Positions 1-7,823 of a stretch of DNA of 64,000 bases are shown piece by piece; position 1 is the stretch's first letter; each line of letters begins with the position of its first letter. Made by a program: the position numbers and the translations under genes. The notes under the pieces were generated by a model. The model searched no databases. It was not told the DNA's origin and saw only the letters and a program-made list of their open reading frames with translations. The DNA is from Bacteroidales bacterium (GTDB lineage Bacteria > Bacteroidota > Bacteroidia > Bacteroidales > F082): contig JAFYJV010000030.1 in assembly GCA_017537965.1 (NCBI GenBank), forward strand, positions 1 to 64,000, read 5' to 3'.

Positions 1-1714
1 AACCGCGAAAGCTCGTTGTCAAATTTTCATTATCTATCAACTTTTTGTTAGTTTCCGACCATTTGGGTAATGCAAAACAATCGATGGTTTTTGACTTTTC
101 TTTAGCTTTAATCGACACTTGACATTGGAAATAACCTAATTTATAGCAAGAATTGTCATACCATTCGGTAAAATCTTCCGTTGAACCACGCCGATATTTC
201 AATAGCAATTGGTTTTTATCTATGGCTTCAGGAACCGGCTCTCCATAAATTCCTTTCTTCGTCAAGACAAATTCGAACGAAGGCTTCTCGTTTTCGGTGA
301 GCAATACCAAACCGTTTGGATTATTAACTATAAACTTGGATAATTCATGTTGTTTTTTGGGCTTAACCTCAATAATGCCAGCCTTTTCATAAAGTGTAAC
401 GAGAGTTCCATTAATGGTAAACTGCAACTGGTCTTTAATCTGTTTCCAACCCCACGGCAGTTGCTCTCCATTGATGGTTATTATTGTTTCACCATCCTCG
501 TTTAATGAAATCTCTTGATTTCGGTCGAATAGCACGGCTGAATAGTTGTAATTGTTGGGAGCTTGTGAACTCCATGAATAACCATTTACCGAATACAATT
601 GAACATAGCCGTGTTCTTCCAAAGAGTTTTTTAATGCCAGCTTGGAGACTTTGTGTTCACCGACAAAGACCTCCCACTTATCAAGGCAACGAGTATTGTT
701 GTCGAGCCACAAATCAAATAAATCGTTCTTTGCAGATGTAATATAATCCCCACGCAAACACTTATAAAAGTCTTTACTCCAAATCAGCTTATCATTTGAG
801 GTAATCTTCACATGGATTTTATTATCAATTGAAGGCAACCCCCATGCGGTAAGTCTCTCCTGTGAGATAGAATAACGAACGCCATTAGGCTCTGACTTCA
901 GAAACAATTGTGGTATTAATTGGAAGTTTCTGTCCGTCTTGAAAACTTTATAACGTACTTCAAATTTCTTCTTCAAAGCATTGTCATTCTTTTCTCGAAT
1001 TAACTTTGCATATTCTTCAAAGCCTTCAATAGCTAGTTTACCTCTAATTACATATTCTTGGATAAAATTATAAATACTCGCTTTTGCTTTGTATGATTGG
1101 TTGACAACCTGATTATTACACAAATCCTCTAATTCATCTGACATGTAATCGGTGCTTTCAGCATTTGATTCAATAATATCCTCAATTGTTTTTCTGAACC
1201 GGTTGTTTTCTGTGTTTAACAAGTAGTGCAAAGGCAAGCCGCCATTAACATATATTGTGTAAAGCCACTCCCTTTGTCCGCATTTGTTCCCATTATCATC
1301 AGTATTTGACCAATAAACACGGTTTTCAGTATCATCTAATAAGACTTTGCAAATATCTTCAGCCAAATACGGAACGCCAATAATAGAAAAAGCATTTCCC
1401 TGTTTGTCATAGCCGTTGTAATCCCTTTTATACCACTCGGAAACATATAATTGCAAGAGTTTGCAGCAGGTCTTGTTGTTTCGAATCACATCCTTTAGGA
1501 CCGCCGCGTGATTCTTTAATAAAACCTTTAAATTATTGTACTCGTCAATGGAAAAATTCCATTGCCAAGTGTATCGAGGCGGCTGCCATCCAGACAATTC
1601 AAAATGTTCAAATAAATCGTGACGATAGCATTTAAGATCGTTCTTTCGTGTTTCACCAAGTCGGCGATAACAAGCTATTATCTCGTTGGTTGCATTTTTA
1701 ATCTTTGCATTCAT
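1..1714 (-). CDS. Large unrecognised protein, third gene of a restriction-modification set (3' end outside window)
   Basis: Reading the minus strand from an ATG at 1714 gives an uninterrupted frame of 571 codons that runs off the left edge, so the C-terminus is missing. The N-terminal part (residues about 30-190) is rich in Trp, Tyr and Cys and includes the stretches GWQPPRYTWQW, LYVSEWYKRDY and YVNGGLPLHYLL. The rest looks like mixed alpha/beta sequence with no signal peptide, membrane segment or Walker motif. It starts 60 bp downstream of the restriction nuclease and is probably co-transcribed with it. The N-terminal pattern faintly recalls the STY4851/ECs_5259-type proteins of enterobacterial defence islands, but that is from memory and weak. 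A role as an extra restriction or defence subunit is inferred only from its neighbours. Confidence 0.7.
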   Translation of the reverse strand, partial: MNAKIKNATNEIIACYRRLGETRKNDLKCYRHDLFEHFELSGWQPPRYTWQWNFSIDEYNNLKVLLKNHAAVLKDVIRNNKTCCKLLQLYVSEWYKRDYNGYDKQGNAFSIIGVPYLAEDICKVLLDDTENRVYWSNTDDNGNKCGQREWLYTIYVNGGLPLHYLLNTENNRFRKTIEDIIESNAESTDYMSDELEDLCNNQVVNQSYKAKASIYNFIQEYVIRGKLAIEGFEEYAKLIREKNDNALKKKFEVRYKVFKTDRNFQLIPQLFLKSEPNGVRYSISQERLTAWGLPSIDNKIHVKITSNDKLIWSKDFYKCLRGDYITSAKNDLFDLWLDNNTRCLDKWEVFVGEHKVSKLALKNSLEEHGYVQLYSVNGYSWSSQAPNNYNYSAVLFDRNQEISLNEDGETIITINGEQLPWGWKQIKDQLQFTINGTLVTLYEKAGIIEVKPKKQHELSKFIVNNPNGLVLLTENEKPSFEFVLTKKGIYGEPVPEAIDKNQLLLKYRRGSTEDFTEWYDNSCYKLGYFQCQVSIKAKEKSKTIDCFALPKWSETNKKLIDNENLTTSFRG

Positions 1715-1774
1715 GGCATGGGATTGATTATGACCTGATATTTACAAAACAATTGTGCATTACAAATAAATGCC

Positions 1775-2851
1775 TCACTTCACCACAAAAATCACATCAG
1801 CCAAACTACTGTATGCCTTATCCTTAAAGGTAAAGTCTATCCGGCTTAAGGATGCTTTGCTGAAACCATCTAAGTAGTTGGAGATAGCAGGTTCAATCTG
1901 CTCGAAAGCCCGCTTCATTTTCCAAGATTGCGTCATGTCGGACGAATCCACCAAGACCAAGAACAATCGGTTTTCCGCTCCAAAACGCATTTCGCCCTGC
2001 TTTTCATACAGGTTTTTCATCAACTCACTCTTATTCCTAATAGCATCGTCAATAACCGCTTTTCGCTTGGCTCTGAGTTCTGAAAGAATGTCATCATGGC
2101 CAGCTGCACCGATTTTTTCAGCTGCAATGGCAACCGTTTTGACTTCTTTCATTCTGCCCATTCCCTTTTCTTTTGCCTTCATCTTCAGCCATGCCAACTC
2201 GCTCTTGCCTCCTAGTTCGACTTTCAGCTTTTCGCTCATGAAATTACCAGGAAAGTAGGTCACTTTTAAGTCCAAAGGAATGTCATCAATGAAAAAGTCC
2301 ACACTTTTTATTTCTCCAACGGCAGAAATGACTTTTGGATGGTGTTTGAAAATGGATTCAATTAAAAATGAAGACCAATTGTTATACCAACTTGTACGGA
2401 CATATTTCCATGCATTCTCCTGAATGGCTAATAGTTTGCCCTCCAACTCATCATACTTGCTGATGTCTTTGACATAGTGACTGATAAGGTACTTGTCTAA
2501 CGAGTTGTTTTGGTCGCCTCCCCACTCGTAGCTATCCACCTTATAGAGATCGTTCTTTAACTGGTTCTCATCCACTCCTTTTGCACGATACCATTCGTTG
2601 TTGATGTCGCGCAAGAAAGAATCCAACAGCTTCATACTTGGTTTTGGTTTCTTAAGCAATTGGCCATACAACTCTTTGTTTTGGTCAGCGATTTTTGTTG
2701 TAGTTAGCTTTATTTTGTTCTTTTCAAGGAATCTCTCCATTGACGCTTTCTTTGAAATGGCCCTAACTTTGAGCCAAAGCAATGCTTCATCCGTATTGAA
2801 ATCCAAAAACTTTTGGTCTTGGTACAGCTTTTTCCATCTATCGTAACTCAT
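1775..2851 (-). CDS. Putative type II restriction endonuclease, PD-(D/E)xK fold
   Basis: A protein of 358 residues, with no signal peptide or membrane segment. Residues about 160-200 show a typical restriction-nuclease core: an acidic helix (SSFLIES, Glu166), then Asp185 in SVDFFIDDIPL followed by D194-L-K196-V-T, matching the D-(x)n-(D/E)-x-K signature. It lies 22 bp downstream of a DNA adenine methyltransferase on the same strand, the classical arrangement of a type II restriction-modification pair. The N-terminal 150 residues are charged and helical and may carry target recognition or dimerisation. The recognition sequence cannot be told from the sequence. I am fairly sure of the nuclease fold and less sure of the subtype. 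The coding strand is supported by the tight operon spacing with both neighbours. Confidence 0.75.
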   Translation of the reverse strand: MSYDRWKKLYQDQKFLDFNTDEALLWLKVRAISKKASMERFLEKNKIKLTTTKIADQNKELYGQLLKKPKPSMKLLDSFLRDINNEWYRAKGVDENQLKNDLYKVDSYEWGGDQNNSLDKYLISHYVKDISKYDELEGKLLAIQENAWKYVRTSWYNNWSSFLIESIFKHHPKVISAVGEIKSVDFFIDDIPLDLKVTYFPGNFMSEKLKVELGGKSELAWLKMKAKEKGMGRMKEVKTVAIAAEKIGAAGHDDILSELRAKRKAVIDDAIRNKSELMKNLYEKQGEMRFGAENRLFLVLVDSSDMTQSWKMKRAFEQIEPAISNYLDGFSKASLSRIDFTFKDKAYSSLADVIFVVK

Positions 2852-2873
2852 AATGCTTATCGTGTATTTGTTT

Positions 2874-3956
2874 TTATTTTGTACATATCAACAGTATTTC
2901 ACTACTACCGGCCACACTGCCTTTTCCTCCCCTGGATTGCTGATAGGTTTTATGCTCAACCCTAACATTTCTGAAAGGCTTGATCAACTCCACCATGGTG
3001 TCGATAGTTGGGTAACTGCGGTTGTTGTAGCTAATCACCCAATTGGGAATGGAGTCCGACAACTCAAACAGTTTCTTGAAAGAATCGACAATGTCTCTTT
3101 TTTTATCGAACCCGCTATAGCGTTGTGGCTCGTATCGTTTAATCCCATTCACAAACGTCTTGTCTCTCCAATATTCGGTGTAGGTCTCAAGCAGATGATA
3201 GAACCCCTGATAATCGGCGTGGCTATCGCAATAGGGCGGATCGAAATACACCAAGTCAACGTGGTCCAACGTTGGCAACAAATCAAGGATGTTTTCACGG
3301 TAGCTCACATTGTCCATTCCATTGTCAAATACTGCATCGTTGTATTTCGGCAACAGCTCAAGGAACAACTCCTTCACAGGACGTATCAAGCTTCGGTTTC
3401 TTTTCACGCGCTCGGGGTCGTTGGCGTAAACCAAAGCTTGTGTGTGTCCAAAATGCCCCATGGTGATCTTGCGGGTCAGACTTCGGTTCATCACGGCAAA
3501 AGCCATGGCTTGCTTGTAAGGATTACTCAATCGTTGGATGTTCGCCCTAAAGTTATCGATGAAGACAGCATCCTCTTTTTGAAAGAATATTCCGGTAAAG
3601 ATGTCATCCATCAACGTGAAGTCCGACTTATTGGGAGCGTCCGCAAAAAGGATTTCAAGATCATTTTCGTCCAGCTTTTCCCCCTTGTTCTCAATGAGCG
3701 CCTTGCCTATCTGGTTGTTGAAACTCAGAAAATCGTTGGTGATGGTCTTGTATCCCAATTGCTTGAAGTAATAGCTGACAGACTGGGATCCAGCGAACGC
3801 ATCCAAAGCGGTCTCAACACTGTCGGGCAAGAACCGAGCAATCCACGGCAAAAGATTGGCTTTAGCTCCCAAATATTGAGGCTCGGGAAACTTGAACGTG
3901 AAATTCTTGTACTCATCAAACAGGGCGCCGTCAAACACGATGATGTTTTTTCGCAA
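2874..3956 (-). CDS. DNA adenine-N6 methyltransferase, D12 class (Dam-like)
   Basis: A protein of 360 residues. Motif X/I order is that of alpha-class N6-adenine methyltransferases: an N-terminal QYLGAKANLLPWI segment (residues 27-39, SAM-binding motif X), motif I DAFAGSQSV at 52-60, and the catalytic motif IV DPPY at 239-242 preceded by VDLVYF. The C-terminal end GSSEILLICTK is also typical of the class. It should methylate adenine in the site cut by the adjacent nuclease and so protect the host. It is the first gene of a minus-strand set with the nuclease and the large edge protein, and stands divergent from the FtsK-like gene across a 115 bp gap. A long open frame on the opposite strand is a shadow of this gene. 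Confidence 0.92.
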   Translation of the reverse strand: MRKNIIVFDGALFDEYKNFTFKFPEPQYLGAKANLLPWIARFLPDSVETALDAFAGSQSVSYYFKQLGYKTITNDFLSFNNQIGKALIENKGEKLDENDLEILFADAPNKSDFTLMDDIFTGIFFQKEDAVFIDNFRANIQRLSNPYKQAMAFAVMNRSLTRKITMGHFGHTQALVYANDPERVKRNRSLIRPVKELFLELLPKYNDAVFDNGMDNVSYRENILDLLPTLDHVDLVYFDPPYCDSHADYQGFYHLLETYTEYWRDKTFVNGIKRYEPQRYSGFDKKRDIVDSFKKLFELSDSIPNWVISYNNRSYPTIDTMVELIKPFRNVRVEHKTYQQSRGGKGSVAGSSEILLICTK

Positions 3957-4035
3957 ATTTACATAAATTTCGTTGCCAAACAGTATTTCTGTGCCAAGTT
4001 TTTCATCTCCCAGTTGAAAAATCCAAAATTTCCGT

Positions 4036-4069
4036 CTATTAAAGACAATAAACTATTAAAGACAATAAA
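4036..4069. repeat. Perfect 17-bp tandem duplication abutting a start codon
   Basis: Two adjacent copies of ctattaaagacaataaa fill 4036-4052 and 4053-4069, and a third partial copy (ctat) runs into the ATG of the FtsK-like gene at 4072. The duplication therefore doubles the leader next to the start codon. It may be a replication-slippage product or may alter translation initiation; nothing in the sequence decides which. Confidence 0.85.
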
Positions 4070-4071
4070 CT

Positions 4072-5367
4072 ATGGAAAAGCCAACCAACAAATTGACAGA
4101 AAAGCATCTCGGGGATTACAAGTTCCCATCCTTTGATCTGCTTAACGACTATGAAGACCTGGATCTGGAAACCAATGAACAGAAAGAGCCTAACAGCAAG
4201 CATAACATTGTCTCGTTGCGCAGTGTGTTAAGTTCTAAGGAATACCAAAAGGCAAAATGTGAACTGCCTTGTGCCATCGGAAAGACCGCTTCAAATGAGA
4301 CCTGTTATTTTGATCTCACAAAGACGCCACATATCCTTATGGCCGGTGCCCCTGGACAAGGTTTGTCGGTGGGAATAAATGCCATCATTGCCTCACTTCT
4401 TTACAGCAAACACCCATCGGAACTGAAATTCGTCATGATTGACACACGCATGCTCGAACTGACGTATTTTAATCGCATAGAGCGCCATTACCTAGCCAAG
4501 TTACCAGATTCAGAAGGGGCCATCGTCACAGACATCGGACAAGCGGTACGTACAATCAACTCGCTTCGCGAGGAGATGGACCAACGTTATGCTTTACTGA
4601 GATTAGCCGAATGCCCCAATATCATCGAGTATAACAAAAAATTTAAGGAAGGAAATTTGCCAGCTGTTGAAGGACACCGCTATTTACCTTATATTGTCGT
4701 AATTGTGGAAGAATTCGCAGACCTCATCATGACCGTAGGACGCAACGTGGAACTCCCGATAGCCTGTCTCGCCCAGTTGTCACGTGCCGTAGGTATTCAT
4801 CTAATTATTGCCACTGAGAAGCCCTCCTTCAATGTCATTACTGCAGTCATCAAAGCCAATTTCCCAACTCGTATCGCCTTCCGTGTTACTTCCAAGATCG
4901 AATCCCAAGTTATACTTGACCAAAGCGGTGCCGAACAACTCCTTGGTCGTGGCGACATGCTGTTTTCCACAGGTGACAACCTCATACGTTTGCAATGCGC
5001 TTTCATTGACACACCCAAGGTGAAAGCCATCGCCAATTTCATTAGCAATCAGCCTTGTTGCGCCGAGCCATTCCTCTTGCCTAAAGTACCCAATATCGGC
5101 GAAATTAAGTACGAAGGCGAGTACGATAGCCTTTTTGAAGAAGCTGCACGCATCGTGGTACAGACCCAAGTGGCATCCACTTCAATGATCCAACGCAAAC
5201 TAAAACTCGGCTACAACCATGCAGGCCGAATTTTCGACCAACTGGAAGCTGCAGGAATTGTTGGACCTTTCTCAGAAAGCCAACCTCGCGAAGTAAAAGT
5301 GAAGGACGAATATGCCTTGGAACAGATTTTACAGAAAATCTACCACAATAGTGGGCAAAAAAGATAA
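4072..5367 (+). CDS. FtsK/SpoIIIE-like protein with degenerate Walker motifs (soluble, truncated)
   Basis: A protein of 431 residues matching the motor and gamma domains of Bacteroidota FtsK, without the N-terminal membrane domain. The motor part keeps the family landmarks in order: HILMAGAPGQGLSVGINA (88-105), LKFVMIDTRMLEL, ERHYLAKLPDSE, YIVVIVEEFADLIM (207-220), RAVGIHLIIATEKP, and RGDMLF. The Walker A lysine is replaced by Leu98 (GQGLS instead of GQGKS) and the Walker B aspartate by Glu213. The C-terminal part (about 360-410: LFEEAARIVV, IQRKLKLGYNHAGRIFDQLEAAGIV) is the gamma winged helix that in FtsK reads KOPS DNA, with His where Arg is usual in YNRAGR. I infer an FtsK paralogue that may bind DNA but is unlikely to hydrolyse ATP normally. 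It stands divergent from the restriction-modification set, and a role with that set is possible but unproven. Confidence 0.85.
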   Translation: MEKPTNKLTEKHLGDYKFPSFDLLNDYEDLDLETNEQKEPNSKHNIVSLRSVLSSKEYQKAKCELPCAIGKTASNETCYFDLTKTPHILMAGAPGQGLSVGINAIIASLLYSKHPSELKFVMIDTRMLELTYFNRIERHYLAKLPDSEGAIVTDIGQAVRTINSLREEMDQRYALLRLAECPNIIEYNKKFKEGNLPAVEGHRYLPYIVVIVEEFADLIMTVGRNVELPIACLAQLSRAVGIHLIIATEKPSFNVITAVIKANFPTRIAFRVTSKIESQVILDQSGAEQLLGRGDMLFSTGDNLIRLQCAFIDTPKVKAIANFISNQPCCAEPFLLPKVPNIGEIKYEGEYDSLFEEAARIVVQTQVASTSMIQRKLKLGYNHAGRIFDQLEAAGIVGPFSESQPREVKVKDEYALEQILQKIYHNSGQKR

Positions 5368-5369
5368 TA

Positions 5370-5738
5370 TTGTGTAAATATGAAAGCACCAAAACATACC
5401 GTTTCAGTATTTATGTTATTGAAAGCATACTTGGCCTGTCGGCTATACCTTTGCATATAGAAAACGGCTCTATATTTCTGATATACAATCCTCAACTACC
5501 TAATAGTAAACCTAAAATGGTAGCAATAAAGTTTGTTGATGAAGAAGGAGAAGGATTTGATGTTTATGAATATGATAAGATGGTCGATTACATCAATATC
5601 CCAGGGCAATTCCCAACTTCCTTAGGCCCGGCATTGATTAAAGAAATAGAAACAATTTATCCTGATGTTGAAAAGATGATAGAATCTACTGAGTGTTTTC
5701 ATGGCAACAAAAACAGTCAAACTGTATCAGAAGACTGA
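5370..5738 (+). CDS. Short hypothetical protein, probably the 3' part of a recombined gene
   Basis: An open frame of up to 122 residues following the FtsK-like gene by 2 bp if it starts at the TTG at 5370. No ATG occurs in frame until codon 49. The middle part (IENGSIFLIYNPQLPN, VAIKFVDEEGEGFDVYEYDKM) looks like a genuine small soluble acidic protein, but the first 25-30 residues overlap, in another frame, a sequence resembling a darcynin N-terminus. The simplest reading is that a fragment of one gene was joined to the 5' end of another, leaving this frame without its own start. No function recognised. Confidence 0.45.
   Translation: MCKYESTKTYRFSIYVIESILGLSAIPLHIENGSIFLIYNPQLPNSKPKMVAIKFVDEEGEGFDVYEYDKMVDYINIPGQFPTSLGPALIKEIETIYPDVEKMIESTECFHGNKNSQTVSED
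5380..5460 (+). pseudogene. Out-of-frame remnant resembling the N-terminus of a darcynin-family protein
   Basis: From the ATG at 5380 the frame reads MKAPKHTVSVFMLLKA and stops after 26 codons at 5460. The segment TVSVFMLLKA closely resembles the start of darcynin-type proteins (FMLLKATPxWL). The characteristic following TPxWL and the rest of the protein are absent. It overlaps the 5370-5738 frame. I take it as the stub of a gene cut by recombination; the resemblance is from memory and short. Confidence 0.35.
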
Positions 5739-5785
5739 CTTTGCGCCGCCATGACTATTGTTCCCTGTCTTTTTTCATCCAAAAC

Positions 5786-5829
5786 AACTGGCGGCATATC
5801 GTGGGTTTTAGTATTTTTGCAGCGCCAAA
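5786..5829 (+). promoter_or_regulatory. Promoter-like repeat unit A, copy 1
   Basis: This 44-bp block runs from aactggcgg to gcgccaa and contains tagtatttttgcagcgcc. TATTTTTG matches the Bacteroidota -7 consensus TAnnTTTG. A near-identical block with the same internal spacing occurs at 11476-11519. Here it points at the gene beginning at 5882/5969, so it probably drives it. Confidence 0.6.
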
Positions 5830-5968
5830 CCACTTTATCGGGACATGACCATCACGTGTCCATCAACGCTACAATACACTTGTGACCCTCGTTTCACTTC
5901 TCACAAAGGGTCAGCATCAGGTGACAAATCACCCCGTCGAGCGGTTCTTTAATGGGAGTACCGTTATC

Positions 5969-7183
5969 ATGTCACATCCCGCCTCAGCCATTAATGGGGC
6001 GAACAAAGTTGTATTAATTCACATCGCCAACCCTTGGCAGAATCTCCTGATGGGCTACAATAAGTTCAAGTGGGTTTTCCTCCATGACAAGGTAAAGACT
6101 ATCTATACCATCGACAAGGGCTTTTTTGAGCACGTCATTGAAATGTTTGAAGCCAACGATGCTGTAGGGCTGTATGCGGTTCGGTCGGCCTACACCAACC
6201 ATGTCATGTCTCACTACATTCTCCTCCAGTTGATCGAGAAACATCTGCCCGACATGCAGACACTGGTCGGCTGCCGTACCCAAGAAGGCGACCTCGTGAC
6301 ACTGACAGCCGTGTCTCCCGACCGCAGCAGGTGGATTATGTATGCCTTCGGCAAACGCGAGGCCCTGGAGCTGGCGCGCCATTACGATGGCGAGTGCAAA
6401 GACCTGACCGTGGTCTATTTCTACAACCAGAGTTTCCAGACCGACGGCAACACTGTAGGTTACGATACGGGATGCACCCATGTCGTTTCGGCATGTTCGT
6501 TTCTGCATATGCTGACCAACGACACCGAAGAGCGGTTACTCATCGAGCGGCGCATGCTGATGTTAGCGGCCATCCTACACAACGAGAATGTAGAATGGCA
6601 CTTCGACAGGGTGGAACGAGTGGTCGCCCACATCCCCTACCAAGGCAAACGCATGGCCGAGCAAAAGAAACTCGCCCAAGCCAATCCTAAGACAAAGAAG
6701 AAGAAAAACGTCGTGCCTTGGTGGGAACAAATCCCACATACACTGATGGAAGATGCGCTCAACGTCATTACTGAAGCGCCACGCACCCACGCTGAGGTGT
6801 TTCATTTCCTTTGTGCCGCCAATTTGGTGAACGCATACGTCAACCGATGCAACAGGTCGGGGGCTTTCTCCGACAAGCAAGTCACGAGGATGTTTCAGGC
6901 CAAGCGTCAGATCTTCGCTCAATTGCAAGCTTTGGCAGAGGCCCAACGCAGCGACGTGAGCGTTTCGCTGTCAAGACTCCCTGCCATGTTGGTGAGCATC
7001 AAGGTGGAGCAGCAGGCCTTCCAGTTCAGCTTCAGGGGAATGGATGCCGACACCTTCGAGCGATTTGTCTCAACCGGCATTGACCGTCGCGGACAGTTCG
7101 ACGGCTACTTCCTCCAGCCCGTTGCCACGGCGCTCTATCAGTATTCTTATCTGTTGCGGTGGAGGTCGGTGGTTTTAGAATAA
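5969..7183 (+). CDS. Hypothetical protein of the accessory array
   Basis: The ATG at 5969 gives 404 residues beginning MSHPASAINGANKVVLI; a GTG at 5882 would add 29 residues that look poorly conserved, so I prefer the ATG. The sequence is soluble and mixed alpha/beta, with a basic linker around NPKTKKKKNVVPWW after about residue 245, and no motif that I recognise. It has the promoter-like unit A upstream and the long hairpin B directly downstream, so promoter, gene and hairpin form one self-contained cassette. It is GC-richer than its neighbours, consistent with separate acquisition. Function unknown. Confidence 0.7.
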   Translation: MSHPASAINGANKVVLIHIANPWQNLLMGYNKFKWVFLHDKVKTIYTIDKGFFEHVIEMFEANDAVGLYAVRSAYTNHVMSHYILLQLIEKHLPDMQTLVGCRTQEGDLVTLTAVSPDRSRWIMYAFGKREALELARHYDGECKDLTVVYFYNQSFQTDGNTVGYDTGCTHVVSACSFLHMLTNDTEERLLIERRMLMLAAILHNENVEWHFDRVERVVAHIPYQGKRMAEQKKLAQANPKTKKKKNVVPWWEQIPHTLMEDALNVITEAPRTHAEVFHFLCAANLVNAYVNRCNRSGAFSDKQVTRMFQAKRQIFAQLQALAEAQRSDVSVSLSRLPAMLVSIKVEQQAFQFSFRGMDADTFERFVSTGIDRRGQFDGYFLQPVATALYQYSYLLRWRSVVLE

Positions 7184-7205
7184 CACTTCGTTTTCGTGTT
7201 TATAT

Positions 7206-7273
7206 AACGCCAATCGTTTGAGAAGGATTTGAGATTACTCCCCTTAAGTAAGTTCAATCGATTGGCGTTTTTT
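7206..7273 (+). terminator. Long inverted repeat with T-run (unit B, copy 1), probable terminator
   Basis: Perfect 11-bp arms aacgccaatcg (7206-7216) and cgattggcgtt (7259-7269) enclose 42 bp and are followed by a T-run to 7273. It closes the preceding plus-strand gene (stop at 7183). A related copy lies at 11513-11574 with sequence identity also inside the loop (gtttgagaag), so it is more than a simple terminator: it is a recurrent module. Confidence 0.6.
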
Positions 7274-7344
7274 GACGCTTGCGACCTCTTCGTCAGTTAA
7301 ACGGCATAGCTTGTTTTTATGGAAATAGACGTTTCCTCAGGGGG

Positions 7345-7415
7345 CAACCCGGGCTTGAACTTGTTTTCATTTGTAAACAAAAAAGTCAGCCTTGCTCAGA
7401 CTGACTTTGTGCCAT
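7345..7415 (-). terminator. Interspersed repeat C, copy 1, with minus-strand terminator hairpin
   Basis: Block starting caaccc and containing gaacttgttttcatttgt and aaaaaagtcagcc. AGTCAG (7384-7389) and CTGACT (7401-7406) form a stem which, read on the minus strand, is followed by six T. It sits 15 bp past the stop of the minus-strand gene 7430-7717. Other copies are at 11398, 15624 and 16473. Confidence 0.65.
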
Positions 7416-7429
7416 TAGGCAATAGTTCC

Positions 7430-7717
7430 TTATTCATAATAAATCTCTCCGTTTTTTTCTATTATATAGTATTTTTGAGGGTCAATTTCGAATTCAGGGA
7501 ACAATTCACGAACCGTATCATCTGATATTGATGCCCCAATATCTTCATTTTCATGTTCATATAAAATCAAATCTCCTTTGCGATAAACTTCAGTTAATTT
7601 AAGTCCATCACCTTCATTGACATCAGTTTCACCAATGTCAAATCCTTCATTTAATTCACTTAATGGTTTTAAATCGAATTCTTCAAACATTTTAGGGTCA
7701 ATTTTCGTTGTTCTCAT
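7430..7717 (-). CDS. Small acidic hypothetical protein, immunity-like
   Basis: A protein of 95 residues, strongly acidic (many Asp and Glu), without signal peptide or membrane segment. The second half, LILYEHENEDIGASISDDTV followed by KYYIIEKNGEIYYE, looks like beta strands. It is followed by terminator repeat C. Small acidic single-domain proteins in such arrays are often immunity proteins that neutralise basic toxins, but no family is recognised here, so that role is inference from context. Confidence 0.6.
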   Translation of the reverse strand: MRTTKIDPKMFEEFDLKPLSELNEGFDIGETDVNEGDGLKLTEVYRKGDLILYEHENEDIGASISDDTVRELFPEFEIDPQKYYIIEKNGEIYYE

Positions 7718-7823
7718 ATTGCTAATTGTGTTTTGATGTCATAAAAATGGTGTTTTCATTTAATAGCTGCAAGCGTTTCGTTTATAAACTCGAAAGAAGT
7801 TCTTGGGTCGCGCACCTCAGCGT

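Noticed and set aside
2853-4136. Long plus-strand open frame of 427 codons
   Set aside because: It lies opposite the methyltransferase, whose conserved motifs are on the minus strand; the plus-strand translation shows no family motif.
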